Below are positions 11,311 to 24,148 of a DNA stretch of 64,000 nucleotides, piece by piece. The stretch's first letter is position 1. Each line of letters starts with the position of its first letter. The notes below the pieces were generated by a model that saw only the letters and a list, made by a program, of their open reading frames with translations, was not told where the DNA came from and ran no database searches. Position numbers and translations under genes: made by a program. This DNA is from Peribolospora baueri (Eukaryota; Basidiomycota; Peribolosporomycetes; Peribolosporales; Peribolosporaceae): positions 62,001 through 126,000 of the forward strand of contig JAMDHS010000011.1 in NCBI GenBank assembly GCA_029717555.1. Reading direction: 5' to 3'.

Positions 11311-12956
11311 TCAGTCCAGCCCACCACCGGGAGGGGTCACGCCAGCCCCCCCACCCTCCCTGGCAGCCCTCGCCTCCTTCAGCCTCCTCAATCCCCTCCC
11401 AGCTACTGGCTCCCTTTCCGCCCCACCTCCCGCCCCGGCCCCGGCCCCGCCGGGTGCGCCGCCGAAGAGGCCGGCCATAAGGTCCTGGAGAATGTTGCCG
11501 CCCTGAGGCTGTAGAGGACGGATGTTGAAATAGATCTGGCCCAGAGAGGCTAGGGCCTTAAAGAAAGGAGTAAGGACGGAAGAGGGGTCGATGTGAGCGG
11601 CAAACGAAAACGGAAGGAGGGAAATTGAAATTTGAGAGGCGAAACGCTCGGCCGTCCCGACACTCACCTCTGTCACCGCCTCCTCCCTCATGACGCCGCC
11701 CGTACCCTCGTACCTCCTCACGAGCACTCGCCAAGCCTCCCTAACCTCTCTCTCCCTCTTCCTCGCCTCCTCTGCCGTGCCCACCGCATCCACGTCTAGA
11801 TCGGCCCCGACGCTCGCGGAACGTTGGCAGGTCTCCAGCGCCAGCTGGGCAAAGTTGAGTGCAGGGTTGGTCGTCATCCAGAGCGCGTGCTCGCCCGTCC
11901 CTGACGCGGGCGTAGGGGACGCGGACAGGACGGCTGGGTTTGGATGGGCGGGATCGGAGGGAATGAGGAGGGATGAATGGGAGGGGATTAATTGAGAGAG
12001 GTAAGAAGTTAGGAAGACCCGAGCCAGGTGGATGTTCTTGTTCAAGAGGTACCTGGGTCGTTGACAGGGTCCGGGAGATGGCTCGAGTCGGTCAGTCTGC
12101 CACGAGGGATCGGAACAAACCGACTGCGATCTGACTTACGGCAACATTCCTCGAAGAGCATATCTCCCCGCCTCTTCTACCTCCCTCCCCCTGTGCTCTC
12201 CCAGCCACTCGACCATCATCTGAGCCAAGATACGCGCCCCGTCCCTACTTCCGGAGGAGAGAAGGTGCGGCTCTGCCAAGTCGAACGCTTTTTCTGGAGG
12301 TACATGGATGTAGAGCACGCATATACAATGACCGATTGGGAGTTCGGATAAGTATATCATCTCCATTCTTCGCAGTGACAGGTAAATGCAAACGTCAAAG
12401 TGTGCGCCGACCGACCTTTGTAGAGTAGCTCGCCGATGTACAGTTGCAGTGCGGGATCGCCGGCCGGAGAGGTGCCGAACTCGATAGACCAGGAGATCGC
12501 GGCGTGGATGAGCTTCTTGCGCCAAGAGCCTTCTGGGGAGGTGAGCGCTATAAGTTGGGTTACGCGGGCTGAAGAGAGGAGGGACGGGTAGAAGTCGGTG
12601 GACGGTGGGGAGCAGGCCGGTCAGTCATGGCGCCGCGTTCACGTTTCCCAACGCTCTCTCGCGTCCGGCCCGCTCATTTCCTCACATCTCGAAACCTGGT
12701 CCACCTCCACTCCGGCCTGCTCATACACCTCAATCAGGTACAGCGCCAGGTCGCTCCCGCTCCCCTGCTGATCGTTCTTGAGCAGCACGACGGCTCCGTC
12801 GAAGAGCGTCTCGATCGCCTGCCGGTAGCTTTTACGCCTCAGCTGCCGCACCGCTTTCGTGCGCAGCCGCTGGTGCAGTTCGTAGCCTTCGCTCACGCTC
12901 ATCGATGGGGCCGGAGAGACATCCTGCGTGGCCGACGGCGCCGTTGTCGCAGCCAT
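11311..12956 (-). CDS. GET4: Get4, guided-entry factor for tail-anchored proteins
   Basis: Exons 12956-12686, 12568-12416, 12293-12140, 12052-11668 and 11556-11311 give 402 aa. The N-terminal half shows the alpha-helical repeat pattern of the Get4/TRC40-complex family: S-E-G-Y-E-L-H-Q-R-L-R-T, then A-I-E-T-L-F-D-G-A, then L-A-L-Y-L-I-E-V-Y. Later come the conserved Y-L-L-N-K-N-I and P-A-L-N-F-A-Q-L segments. Get4 with Get5 hands tail-anchored membrane proteins from Sgt2 to the ATPase Get3 in the cytosol. It is longer than the yeast protein (312 aa) because of a charged insertion near residues 260-290 and a Gly/Ala-rich C-terminus (G-A-P-G-G-A-G-A-G-A). The fourth-exon donor (12415, GTCGGT) is less typical. 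Shares a divergent promoter region with the lipase gene. Confidence 0.9.
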
Positions 12957-13363
12957 GGTGGTGGGAGTTCTGGTCGAGGTGGAAGAGCAGCTGGCGAACG
13001 TGACCGCAACGCGACGTCTTGGCTGCTGTGCTGGTTCATTTCGAACGAGACTGACACGTGGAGAGCACGTGCGGCGACCGATTCCTAAATGCGCTGTAAT
13101 GGCGAGTTGTAATGGACGTCATCCCCGCACGTGCCCCACTGGGAATGATCGGGCCCTACGTCGAGCATTCCGATGTCGGAATAGCCTTCCCTTGTCGTCA
13201 TTCCGGGGCGACCACCGCCGAACGCTCAGCGCACCTTGCTCACCGTCCACGACACTTGCTGGTTCAGCTTGCTCGCCTTTTGCGGCACCGTGCTGCTGTG
13301 CACCGCTTGCCGTGCGCTCACCATCCGCCCATCCAGCTGCATATCCAACCCATCACCCAATCC

Positions 13364-16300
13364 ATGATGCCGGCTTCGGCCGCCGACGACTCGTCCAACT
13401 CCAGCTCCACCGCTACCACGAGCTCTAGGACCAAGCCTTCCTTCTTTTTTGGCCTCCCCAGACCTCGCCTCCCAAGCTTCTTTTTTGGCCTCCCCAGACT
13501 TCGGCTCCCAAGCTTCTCTTGGCTCTTTCCTCGTCCCTTCGCCTCCGCTTCGAACTCTTCTCCGCCTTCCCCATCCTCACCACGCTCACAACGTTCCCCA
13601 CCATCTCTCCGCTCTCCCCGCTCCCTAACTCGCTCAGCCAGCACCGCGTCCCTCGCTTCTTCTTTATCGGCTACACGCTCACGATCACGCGCTCCATCTC
13701 GTCACCCTCCTCGGCCCCGTCCGCCGGATTTTGATGCCGATTATGCGGACCCCCGACACATCGAGGCGTTCGCTAAGGCGCTCTCTGAGGACCCAAGCGA
13801 TCCGCAGGAGAAGGTCCATCACATTGTCGCCGTATCGGACTTCGCGCCCATAAATGAGAAGACGAGAAGGTGAGCTTCCGGGACTTTGATCGTCGCATTT
13901 CGTTTGCTTAGGAAAGAAAGCAAAGCGACCGGAGAGAGGCTCATTCCAACGCTTTCACTGCGTGCCAAGCTAGGCTCCGCTCGCTCACCCTCCCGGCTCC
14001 ATTCTCGTTGTTGTCCCTTCGTTTATTTGCAGGAATCGAAAGCGCCCTGCAGAGGATGAGCGAGCTGGTTTTGCGCACAAGCTTCTCCGCTTTCCCCTCC
14101 TCTCAGTCATCTTCCTGGTCATCTCCATTCAGTTCTTCTTCTACGTCTTCGTCCGACAAATCGTCAACGTTGTCGAGTGGACCATTGCCTGGAGGGGCCA
14201 GAAGGGAAAGTTGAGGAAGCGCCTGAGGAGGGCTGAGAGCTATGACGAGTGGAGGAAGGCAGCATCGAAGCTGGATTGGTATCAGGGGTACGATGAGTGG
14301 AAGCGCGAGGAGCAGAGCGGGTTGTACGATTGGATTTTGGTCAAGAAGGTGAGCGAGCCGGAATGGATGGTTCCATGTCGATGCTGACGTTCACATCGTC
14401 TTATTTATCGCTAACATGCCGTCCTCCACTTTGTCATAGGTCCTCGGCTCCCTCAGAACCTACCGAGAACAAGACGACGCTGAGAACCTCCTCGGTGTAC
14501 TGGATCTCTGCGTGCGCTCCAACTTTGCAGGCATAGAGGGCTTTCAACTGTACAGTCAAACGTATTGGGGCACGAAGGATATGATAGAGCAGTACATTGA
14601 CGAGGGTGAGTGCTGTGGATCGTGAACAACCCTTTGGTCGTTCCGCTCACGAACTTCACATCCAATCCCACGCCCTTATAGTCGAACGCTCCCTGGCCTA
14701 CATCACCGCGACGCCCAAACTGCCTTTAGAGGCGAAGCGACAGTTCTTCCGAGCTATATCAAAGACCTATGGCCGCTCCGCGCTGTGCCTCTCCGGCGGC
14801 GCCACGTTCGCTTATTACTCCTTCGGTGTTGTCAGGGCTCTATTGGACCTTGACCTTCTCCCGCGAGTCATTACTGGTACGAGGTAAGCTCGAGAAGATT
14901 ATAGATAGCTGGTCCGAGGGCAGGCTTGCATTCCTCGAGCTGAGGCAACCCGAATTGTTGCTCGCTGTTTTCGCCCTCTCCCTCACCAGCGCTGGAAGCC
15001 TCGTCGCGGCACTTGCGTGTACTCGCACGAATGACGAGCTCAAGCAGATCCTCATCCCCGAACTGGCTGAGAAGATCACTGCGTGCGAGGACCCCTTTAC
15101 CGTCTGGTGGCCCGTGAGATTGCCTTCTTCGATCAATCCGCTAAGGCAAGCCTGGCCGACGTGTTTGTTCCTGCGCTCACTTCTCTGAACCGTTGCCACC
15201 CCTAACACCTCGATTGTAGCGTTTCCTCAAAACGGGCGCGCGCTTCGACACCGTGTCTTGGGTGGCCAAGTCCGCGTACTTCACCCATGGCTCGCTCACC
15301 TTCAAAGAGGCTTTTCAGCGCACAGGACGGGTCCTGAACGTCAGCGTAATTCCCAATGATAGACATAGGTGAGTTGGCTGCTCGTCCCTTCGTTGTAGGC
15401 ATGGCTCTGTCTGACGTGCATCTTTGTCCCCGTCTTCCCGGGCCTCAGCCCAGCAAAGCTCCTAAATTATCTCACCGCCCCCGACTGCGTCATCTGGTCC
15501 GCTTTGCTTGCTTCGGCCGCCGTGCCGGGCATTTTGAACCCTGTACCGCTCATTCAGAAGAGGTTGGACGGGAGCGTGGTACCTTGGAACATGGCTCATC
15601 GGTTCAAGGACGGGTCGCTTCGGTGAGTCGCCCTTGCTTTCACGACTCCCAGCTCAGAGGACGTTATTACACTGTTCAACTCCACCATCTCTATCAGCTT
15701 GCTGAAATGCCAATTGATTCGGTCGTCCACCCCGCGTCACAGATCCGACATACCTCTTCAAGCCCTCCAAAGTCTCTTCAATGTCAACTTTGCCTTCGTC
15801 TCCCAGACGAACCCACACGTCCACCTCTTTTTCTTTGCACCCACTGGCACGCCCGGTCGACCTGTGGCCCATCGCCAGGGCAAAGGGTGGAGGGGAGGGT
15901 TCGTGCTCAGTGCGGCGGAACAGATATTGAAGTTGTCTTTGAGCACGCATTTCAAGGTGGGTTTAATATGTCGGTTCTGCACCTTCCTGTCCGGGGGCCT
16001 ATCTTTGGTTCGAGTCTGTGGAAAAGGTGACGAAACGATGTCTGCTGACGCCCCCCTCTCTGTCCATCTCCTGGCCATCGATAAGATCATCCGCGACCTG
16101 CAACTCCTACCCCAGCTACTCGGCCAAGATTGGTCATCCGTCTTTCTCCAGCCCTTCGGCGGCGCTGTCACCATCTGGCCCAAGACGCGGTTTTGGGATT
16201 GGATACGGATCCTCAGCGATCCCGACGTGTAAGTTTCACTCGTCCTTCCGCACATTTGCCAAGCGCTCCCTCTCGGCGCTCCCCCGAGGGTGAAGGAGCT

Positions 16301-16977
16301 TACAGCTTACAGGTGATGTGATTTTCCTGTTTGTCTTCGCAGCAAAGAGCTGGACAGGATGATCAGTGTAGGACAAAAGGTCACTTGGCCCAAGGCGCAC
16401 ATGATCGAGAACCGAATGCGGTGAGTCAGCGTCGTCCCTTGCACTCCTTCTTTTGACTCCCACTGCGCTTCAGATCGAACGGCCTTTGTTTCCGCTCTTT
16501 ACACGTGTGCGGAAAGGGAATTGACGAGACTCAATCCATTTACCCATTTCCCACATTGCAAACTCGCCGATTCACAGAATCGAGGTCGCCATCGCTCAAG
16601 GACGCACCGTCGTCCGCCGCGCTATCCGCGGGCGTCATCTGTCCAGCAGATCGGGCAGCAAGCTTGCGCGCGACTCCTCGGAGGAGACGCTGGCGGCGGC
16701 CGCTACCAGAGCTGAGGGCGCCAACGCTAACTTGACAGATACAGATTTCGGCTCTGAGGTCGAAGGCTCACCTACGGGCGGGAGGTCTGGGGCGGCGGGC
16801 TTGATCCTGGAAAAGGGTGGGAAGAAGAAGTGGTCGGCGGACGACCTGCGCGAGAGGCTCCTGCACAAGCGTGTCGCCGGGAGCAATAGCGGCGGCTCTT
16901 CGCCCCAGATGGGCCATATGAGGGAGGACGCTGGCGATCTCGAATCTCCGCCGAGCTCGAAGGAGTGGAGCAGCTAA
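13364..16977 (+). CDS. Patatin-like triacylglycerol lipase (Tgl3/4/5-type)
   Basis: Eleven exons (13364-13869, 14033-14348, 14440-14605, 14682-14883, 14990-15113, 15220-15368, 15449-15622, 15743-15956, 16086-16228, 16343-16420, 16578-16977) give 823 aa with all phases closing. A hydrophobic segment at residues about 189-209 may anchor it to the lipid-droplet or ER surface. It is followed by the basic, Trp-rich region typical of fungal and plant Tgl/SDP1 lipases. The patatin core has a glycine-rich oxyanion loop (S-G-G-A), the nucleophile elbow G-T-S-A-G with Ser397 (its codon is split by an intron) and the catalytic D-G-S with Asp542. The family mobilises storage triacylglycerol and can carry lysophospholipid acyltransferase activity. 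The N-terminal 165 residues are Ser/Pro/Arg-rich with a tandem duplication. The start could equally be the second ATG at 13367. Confidence 0.92.
13436..13513 (+). repeat. Two tandem 36-nt units in the lipase N-terminus
   Basis: The translation repeats P-S-F-F-F-G-L-P-R-(P/L)-R-L twice and begins a third, divergent copy. The units are nearly identical at DNA level, so the duplication is probably recent. It lies in a disordered, poorly conserved region. Confidence 0.8.
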
Positions 16978-18145
16978 TGCCATGCCCGTGATACGGGGTC
17001 GTATTTGATGGCATGGTGTTTTCTTGATTATGTACTTCTACGGATGCGCAGCCAGTTTTATGCTTCCTTCTTTCTCTGTCTTTCGAGTCTCTTAGCATAT
17101 ACTATAACCATCTTCTCATTGGAAACGTTTCGTATGCATTGGAACGAGAAAGAGAAGTCAGAACGCGTATTGGGAAGAAAGCAAAACCTTCTCTCCTCCC
17201 TGCCTCACTCCCTCATAGACAGAAACAATGCCCCGACTTGCACAAGACGCATGTCTCGAGTAAACACCGCCATCCCTGTACGTGTCTTGCAGCGCTTGTC
17301 GGATCGTTCATACCGCTCGCATCGTCTGTCAAGGTCGTCAAATGGGTCGTTCATCATCGTCGGTGTCGTCTGGTATACGTCGCAACACGTTAGACGCACC
17401 ATATGAGCGAAGTCGCGAACAAGCTGACTAAGCGACATCGCCCGTGATAGGAGATAACCGGGCAACGCCTCACTCTTTCCTTACCATGTCGCTCGCTTCG
17501 CCTCCTTTGTCTTCTCATCTGCCCTCCTCGACGGTGAGGAGCACCAATCCAGTCCAGTCCGTTTCCAGCGCCGTCAGAGCTGATGCGGCCCAAGTGTGGT
17601 CGTCGGCACCGCCTACATTCGCGTTGTCTATTCACTGCTCTTTTGTTTGGCTTCCTCGCAACGCTGTTTACAAATCCCCACTGACTGCACTACAAACAAG
17701 TCTGCTTGCAGCCTCTGTTTGCAACACGCAATTCCCTTTGTCCCTTCTGCACTGCACAGACCTTCTACCCTTGTTTAGGAACACGGCATCATGCCGAACC
17801 GAGCGTCAGAGACGGCAAGGTTGGCCGTTTAGTTAACGAAACTCCTCGGACAGAGCCTATTGTAACGTTCAGACGCCGGCATCCCCGTCCCGTTTCCTCT
17901 GTATCTGATCTTCTCCCGGTCGGTAGCTCTTTGTCTTTTGTTCGTCTCGTCCAGTTCCCCAGGTCTGGTACCGTCTTCATAAGGACGGAGCTGCCACGAT
18001 AATTTTTTCTCCAAAAAATTGCCACACTGGAACTCCTTTCCTCCTCACCACCACCTCATTCAGCCAGTCGAGCAGTTGTCGTCCTCCTCGCGTTTACCTC
18101 GATAATCTCTGTCTTTGCCTCCACTGCAACGAAGACAACTCGGTC
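16978..18145. other. Long 5' flank of the BTB-like gene; no other gene seen
   Basis: About 1.2 kb between two same-strand genes. Pyrimidine-rich with no convincing frame. It may contain the promoter and a long 5' UTR of the next gene. Confidence 0.45.
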
Positions 18146-21100
18146 ATGTCCCCGCCATCGACGCCATCCAGCTCCCGCACCCAGCCCGCGTCCAAGTTCA
18201 CCTTGTCTCCGGGCCAGAGGTCCGAACGAACGTCCTTATCTTCTGCTTCCGTCGACTCTTTCCATTCCTCTCCCGCGCAATTCTTATCGCAACAACAAAC
18301 CAGATCCCGATCTCCGTCGAGAGCGACGGTGCCTTTGGCACCTTTTGGATCACCCACGAAAGGAGGCTACCGACCTGAGAGGGGCATCACAAAGGGCCGG
18401 CTATGGATGCCGAACGGTGGGGTTGGAGAATCTCCGTCTAGGGCATTGAGAGAGTGAGTACTTTAGATTATCGTGGCTGAAGGATGTGTGGAGGGAGTGA
18501 TACGTTGAAGGTGGATGATGGAGATGGGGACGGGCTATCTGACCGCGCTGCTTCTGGACTATCATTGCCTCAGGTCGCTTAACCCCGCGGTCTATCAAGG
18601 CGACTCGTCCATCTCACTTCCGCTTAGCTCTGCTCTTGAGTCGGACTCGGACGACAACGACACGCGCTCGTCGCCGCGCTCCTGGCCTTTCTTCCACAAG
18701 GTCGCCCGCACGAGCGCCAGCTCGCACTCGAACGTGTCCGAAAAGCTTCACCACTCCGCCGCCCGTCTCCTCAGTTTCGCTTCGTCGCACTCTCGTAAAG
18801 CCTCCTCTTCGTCTCCTCGCAGCTCTCCCCCTCTGACGCCCCCTTGGCAGATTGATTCTCCTATGGCCTTGGACCATCCGGTGAAGCTGTCTGGCGGAGT
18901 GAGAGTGGTGGGCAAGGCTACGGGGATGGGATTAGGGATCGGCGAGGAAATGGACCGAAACCGCGACTTTAGTGGGGCCATCGTTGTGCGAACACCTCAG
19001 GATGCTTTCAACGTGGTAAACAAGTACGGGAACCCAACGTTCGTCGAAGACGGCGTTTTCTCTTCCACCGCTACTAACAGGTCCGAGAACACGACCACAG
19101 GAAGCTACGAGCCGGTCTCTTCTGCAAAACAAGGACGGTCTCTGCCCTCTCCACCTCACCGAGACCCGCCGTCCAAGTCGCCTGGGGAAAGAGTGCCCGC
19201 AAAAAATACTCAGCTGCGATACGATCCTAACCGTCGTCCGGAACTGCCGCTACGTGCGCCACCGCCTCTGCCATTCACCCCCAGTCGGGGCCTGACAGAG
19301 GTGGTGTCGGTGCCCAAGTCGGTCTCGCCAGACAATGTGGATGTTTTTTTCCCTCGACGAACCCCTCCCGCTCTTCACTCACGCATGGGTTCGCAAGCGT
19401 CTTCACAACACCCAGCGGAACGAATCGTTCCATCTTGTTCAGAGCCTCCCAAAACGCCCCCTCCGTTGATGCCGGCAGCGACGCCAAAGTCCAAGAGGAG
19501 CTTTTCGGGGTTGAGAGAATCGCTGTTGGCTGTTAAGGCGGCAGAGATGTGTCCGCTGGCTTCTTGGTCTACTTCCACGCATTCCTCCCCTATCGAATAC
19601 CTCCTTCCGAGTTTATCTTCCCCTCCTTCTCCCATCGACACCTCGGTCTCGTTCCGAACAGAGGCGGTAGCGGGAGAAGACGCAGAAATGGAGATGGCGG
19701 CCTTCCCCGCGCCCTCGCCCTCAACCTCCATCACAGCGCCATCGGCGCGCAAGCATTCCAGCAGGCAGGGTCCATTCAGCGCCACCCTATTAGGCGTTCA
19801 GACTTCCTTCCTGCCCTCGCCTACATCGCCCGCATCAACCTCAGGATCCATAGCGACCATCCAAGAATCCAATACGCTCGTCAAGCTCAACATCGGAGGC
19901 ACCGTCTTCGTCACGTATTTGCACACCCTTCTCGCTCCCGCTTGCGATCCGCACAGTCGGCTCGCTCGGTTTGCGCAAGCTTGTGCGGAGGCGGGTGAGG
20001 TGTCAGGGAAAGGGGAGAAGGATCAGGGTGATGAAGAATGGAAGAGTGCGAGACGCGGGACATCGAGGAAGGTGGAGAAGGGACTGTTTCCTGAAGACGT
20101 TGGACAGGAAGCTCAGGAGGACGGCGACGGAGAGAAGGACAGGGAGCCAAATCGTTCTCCTACCTCGTTGTTCGGTATTCCTCGCCACAAGCACCGCACT
20201 CGTCTGTACGACACGCCCACCTCAACCGTTAGCCCCATCCCTACCTCCAGCACATCTAGCAGCGCCTACAGTGTCGACTCAAACCGCGAGTTCACAATGT
20301 CCTCAGCGGCGAAAGAGGAAGAGGGGGAGACCGAGTCGGAATTCACTGCCGATAGCTGGGCCTCGGCGACCTCTTCCTTCGTCTTTCACTCCATTAACCC
20401 TTTTCTTCATCCACTTTCGCCTCTCCGCTCCCCTTCGGCCGATTGCAACACCAGAGCCACCAGCACCATGATAGCTGCGAAAGGGGAGCGGACAAGGATG
20501 CCGTCGAGGCCGACGACAAACTTCGAGTTTATCTCCGGTCCCGCGGCGGACTTCGGCGTTCGACGTCCTTCGCTGGGCGACGTGCTCGTGGTCGCACCTG
20601 CTTCGACGCCAGATGGGGATGCTGAGGATGAAGGGATTTCGAGACACACCGTCACCGCTACAGCCAGTGTCGTATCTGTTGCCAAGTTCGTTACCATTCC
20701 TCCAGAGGAAGAAGAGGACGGGCCCGAGGCAGAAGCCTTCCTAGGCCCGCTCATGAGAGCTCAAAGAGAGGCCGCCAGACGGTTACCGAAATTGTCAGCC
20801 GGTGTGATGACGGCTGGGCACGAGTACGACGAAGCGGAAAGGCGAGCGGCAGCTCTTGTTTCCGCTTCTGGGTGCACTTCCTCAACGTCCTCCACCCCCT
20901 CGTCTCCTTCCGCTTTGTCGTCCTTACTCAATGAGCTAGAGATCTCCTCTCAGCCTCCGTCCCGGTTCGCCGAGCCTATGGTCTTTCCAGCGTCCCCCCT
21001 GCCACAGCGCAAATGTTATTGTACGACGACAGGAATAACCGCGTCTTGCCGCCGAGACGCTTCTAAGGCGGCCACTGCGTTCGTGTCACCACACTCGCCT

Positions 21101-21646
21101 TTGTCCGTGGACTTCGATTCGTCTCACGACGGCAACGGCCTCTCGTCATCTACTTCCCTTGGTGGCACGACCAGCTGCAAATCGATCCAGTTACCGCACG
21201 GGGTCCAAGGAAGTGCAGAGGGAAACTATGGAGGTTGCAGAAGCGCGCACGCAGACAGAATGAAGGCTACTTTCCTGGACATATTCCTCGACCGCAACCC
21301 GAAGCCGTACTCCGCGATCCTCGACTACCTCCGCCAAGGCGATGGCCGTTTACCGGATCACCTCATTCCTCCTTCTGTTCTTCCGCTCTCCCCAAAAGAT
21401 GATGGAGCTCGTCTGCGGCAGCACCACGGCTCTATTGCTCACGGTCAACGCTCACAACGAAGCTTGACTGCAGGCAACACTTACAGTGCTCTCGGCGCGC
21501 CTTCTGAGGTCCCCTCCGCCTTGAGCGAACAGCACGCGCGAAGAGCGGAGAAGGCGCTGCGGAAGCTCGAACTCATCTGCGATGAGGCCGAGTGGCTCGG
21601 TATGGACACCTTGAAGGCCAATTGCGAGGGCGCAATGCGGTCGTGA
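18146..21646 (+). CDS. Large low-complexity protein with a split BTB/POZ (T1-type) domain
   Basis: Exons 18146-18453 and 18574-21646 give 1126 aa. Residues 1-535 are Ser/Pro/Thr-rich and probably disordered. At about residue 538 comes V-K-L-N-I-G-G-T-V-F-V-T, the first strand of a K+-channel-tetramerisation (T1/KCTD-like) BTB domain, with the following L-L-A-P-A-C-D-P-H-S-R-L-A-R. The second half of the same fold, F-L-D-R-N-P-K-P-Y-S-A-I-L-D-Y-L-R, appears only at about residue 1004. The closing helix L-E-L-I-C-D-E-A-E-W-L-G-M-D is at the C-terminus. The roughly 450 residues between are again low complexity and acidic/Ser-rich with no stop. BTB domains of this class oligomerise and often serve as Cul3 adaptors. 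Function unknown. Confidence 0.75.
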
Positions 21647-22030
21647 CCGTCGTTGTGCTGATTCGTTCTCATCTTGCACGGCGACGGTCTTCCTGAGTGA
21701 TTTCCGCAGTCGACCCGGTTCTGTCTGGCCCGTCTGTGCTTAAGAGTTTTCCGTACATAATAGACTTTTACTTGTTACATGGTGATACTTCCTGCTTCTA
21801 GTTTAACAGTCATCTTGACTGCAACTATGTATCATACCTTCTAGCCAGAAGACAGATGTTATCTGAGGTTGAACAGGTGAAGAGAGAGAGTGAATGCAAC
21901 GCAAGCTGCTGACTAAGCCGAGGCCAGAAAAAAGCGGCCGCCTACCGCAGTCTTCTGGCAGAGCTCACTCGTCGAATGTCTTCGACACGACGGACACTTC
22001 CTCGTCAAGGGCGACAAGCACCTCCCAATC
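21647..22030. other. Intergenic, probable RCL1 promoter
   Basis: 384 bp between two plus-strand genes. Relatively AT-rich around 21740-21850. No motif identified with confidence. Confidence 0.4.
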
Positions 22031-24007
22031 ATGCCCACAGCGACACCGTCTTCAAAAACGGGCGAAGGGTCCAAGGGAGGCCTGCTCCGATACCAGGGCC
22101 ATGCGTTTTTTCGACTTCGATTAGTCCTTTCTGTTCTTAGCGGCCGGCCTGTGCGGATTGATGCCATCCGGCCGAACGATGATAATCCTGGACTGAGAGG
22201 TGAGCGGTGACGGGGTCATAAAGGAAGGAGGAGGTAGGAAGGAGGGAGCTTTGAGGTGGAGTGGGAAAGGAAATGGCTTAATGCTAATGTGTATCTGTCC
22301 AATCGGCTTCCCTCTAAGATTTTGAGGCAGGCTTTCTGCGGTTGCTAGAGAAGATTACCAACGGCTCGCACGTCGAGATCTCCTACACCGGTGAGCGTTT
22401 CTTCCTCTTTTCTCCTATCTTCTCCTCTTTATGTCATCCCTTATCTTCTTGTTGATTGGCTTCAAGTCCGATCGGAGTACTGAAGAATTTTCCATCTCGT
22501 CCACTTTTCGTCCTTCCGGTAACCAGGTACCTCCGTGCTCTTCAAGCCAGGCGTCATCTCCGGAGGCACCGTCCAGCACGACTGTGGGACATCAAGATCA
22601 GTTGGATACTATCTTGAGGCAGTTATTTCCATTGCACCTTTTGCCAAGCAGGCCATCAATTTAACGCTGAAGGGGATCACAACTGACGGAAATGATCTGT
22701 CTGTGAGTATCTTTTGCAAGTTCTCATATTGAACGATCTAGCTAGGAGGAGGTAAAGTCTTACCTGATGGTAGGCAGTGTGAGTTTGACCTTGACCTTTA
22801 CTCACCGTATCGTTGCTCTTTCGTTTGACCGTGTCTCCCATCGCGTCGTGGCTGCGCCTCATTCAAGGCGGATCTCATTCGAACGGTTACATTGCCACAT
22901 CTGCAACCTTTTGGAATCGAGGATGGACTAGAACTGCGGGTACGTGTCCAAGGAGTATTTCGTATTTGTCTCATGTTTACCTGGAGGATGTACTAGCCGG
23001 AGACGTCCTTTCAATTTAACTGACCGTGCCCGCGTCCCGAACCCATCACAGATCAACAAGCGAGGTGCACCACCATTAGGCGGGGGAGAAGTCAGCTTCC
23101 GATGTCCGGTCATCAAACAGGTCAAAACTCTCAACTTCGTCGAGCCAGGCCGGGTTAAGCGGATACGTGGAATTGCGTAAGTCTGGCGGTTCTGTCTATT
23201 GAGTCGCCCCAAACGCTGCCCGGACGGAGGACGGACAAGAGAAACTCATTGCTGGGGGCGTCCTTTATCATTTCAGACACGCCGTGCGCGTTAGCCCACA
23301 GATGTCGAACCGAATGGTCGAAGCAGCTCGGTCAGTGCTCAACCGGTACATTCCCGACATCTACCTCTACGCCGACGTCTATCGAGGAGAGGACAGTGGA
23401 CGGTGAGTGCTCAATCACTGCGTCGCAGGTTTCTGTAGAAAGCAGTTGCTTTGATCTGACATATATTTTGCGATCTGATCGCTTCCGCAGCTCTCCTGGT
23501 TTTGCTCTCACCCTCGTCTCATCCTCCACGACGACGGCTCTCCACGCCTCCGAAGCGGTTTCCTCTCCGGGTATAACCCCAGAAGAAGTGGCGCTGGAAG
23601 CCGCTCGTGGTCTCCTTGACGAGATTGCCAGCCGAGGATGCGTCGATAGCCGGCACCAGTGGCTGGTGTTGTTGTACATGGTTTTGGGAAGCGAGGACGT
23701 GGGGAGATGTCGGATGGGCGAGTTGACAGCGCATAGGTGAGCGCGAGCGACCGTGTGGTTGACGTAACTGCTGTCTTCTGTTCGCCTCGCTGCTGGACCG
23801 ATCGCAAGCACGGTTTCCAATTTGCGAAGCGGTGCTCTGACTCTTGTTGCATTCGTATCGGTTGTAAACAGCATCGAATTCCTTCGCTTACTTCGAGACG
23901 CCTTTGGCACGACATTCAAGATCAGACCGATCGCTGATTCAGAGGCTGGCGAGGTGATGGTCAGCTGTCTTGGTACGGCGTACCGCGGTCATGCACGGGT
24001 GCACTGA
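22031..24007 (+). CDS. RCL1: RNA 3'-terminal phosphate cyclase-like protein Rcl1
   Basis: Eight exons (22031-22199, 22319-22390, 22527-22702, 22868-22939, 23052-23176, 23277-23402, 23491-23736, 23872-24007) give 373 aa, close to yeast Rcl1 (367 aa). Clear family segments are Y-Q-G-H-A-F-F-R-L-R near the start, L-F-K-P-G-V-I-S-G-G-T, H-D-C-G-T-S-R-S-V-G-Y-Y-L-E and R-G-A-P-P-L-G-G-G-E-V. Rcl1 lacks cyclase activity; with the GTPase Bms1 it acts in the small-subunit processome during early pre-18S rRNA cleavage in the nucleolus. The segment R-G-I-A-H-A-V-R-V-S-P-Q-M-S is typical of the Rcl1 rather than the RtcA branch. Converges on TRA1, with only about 140 bp between stops. Confidence 0.93.
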
Positions 24008-24148
24008 AGATTGTTCGACCGTATTCAGTATTGGTGTACGACTAGCGGTAGAATGGATCAAATTCCTAGGAGTACTTGTACAATTGGGCAAGGATCTTAC
24101 ACAAACGAAGCAAGGCATAGACAGGCGTGCTACCAAAGACTATCCTCT

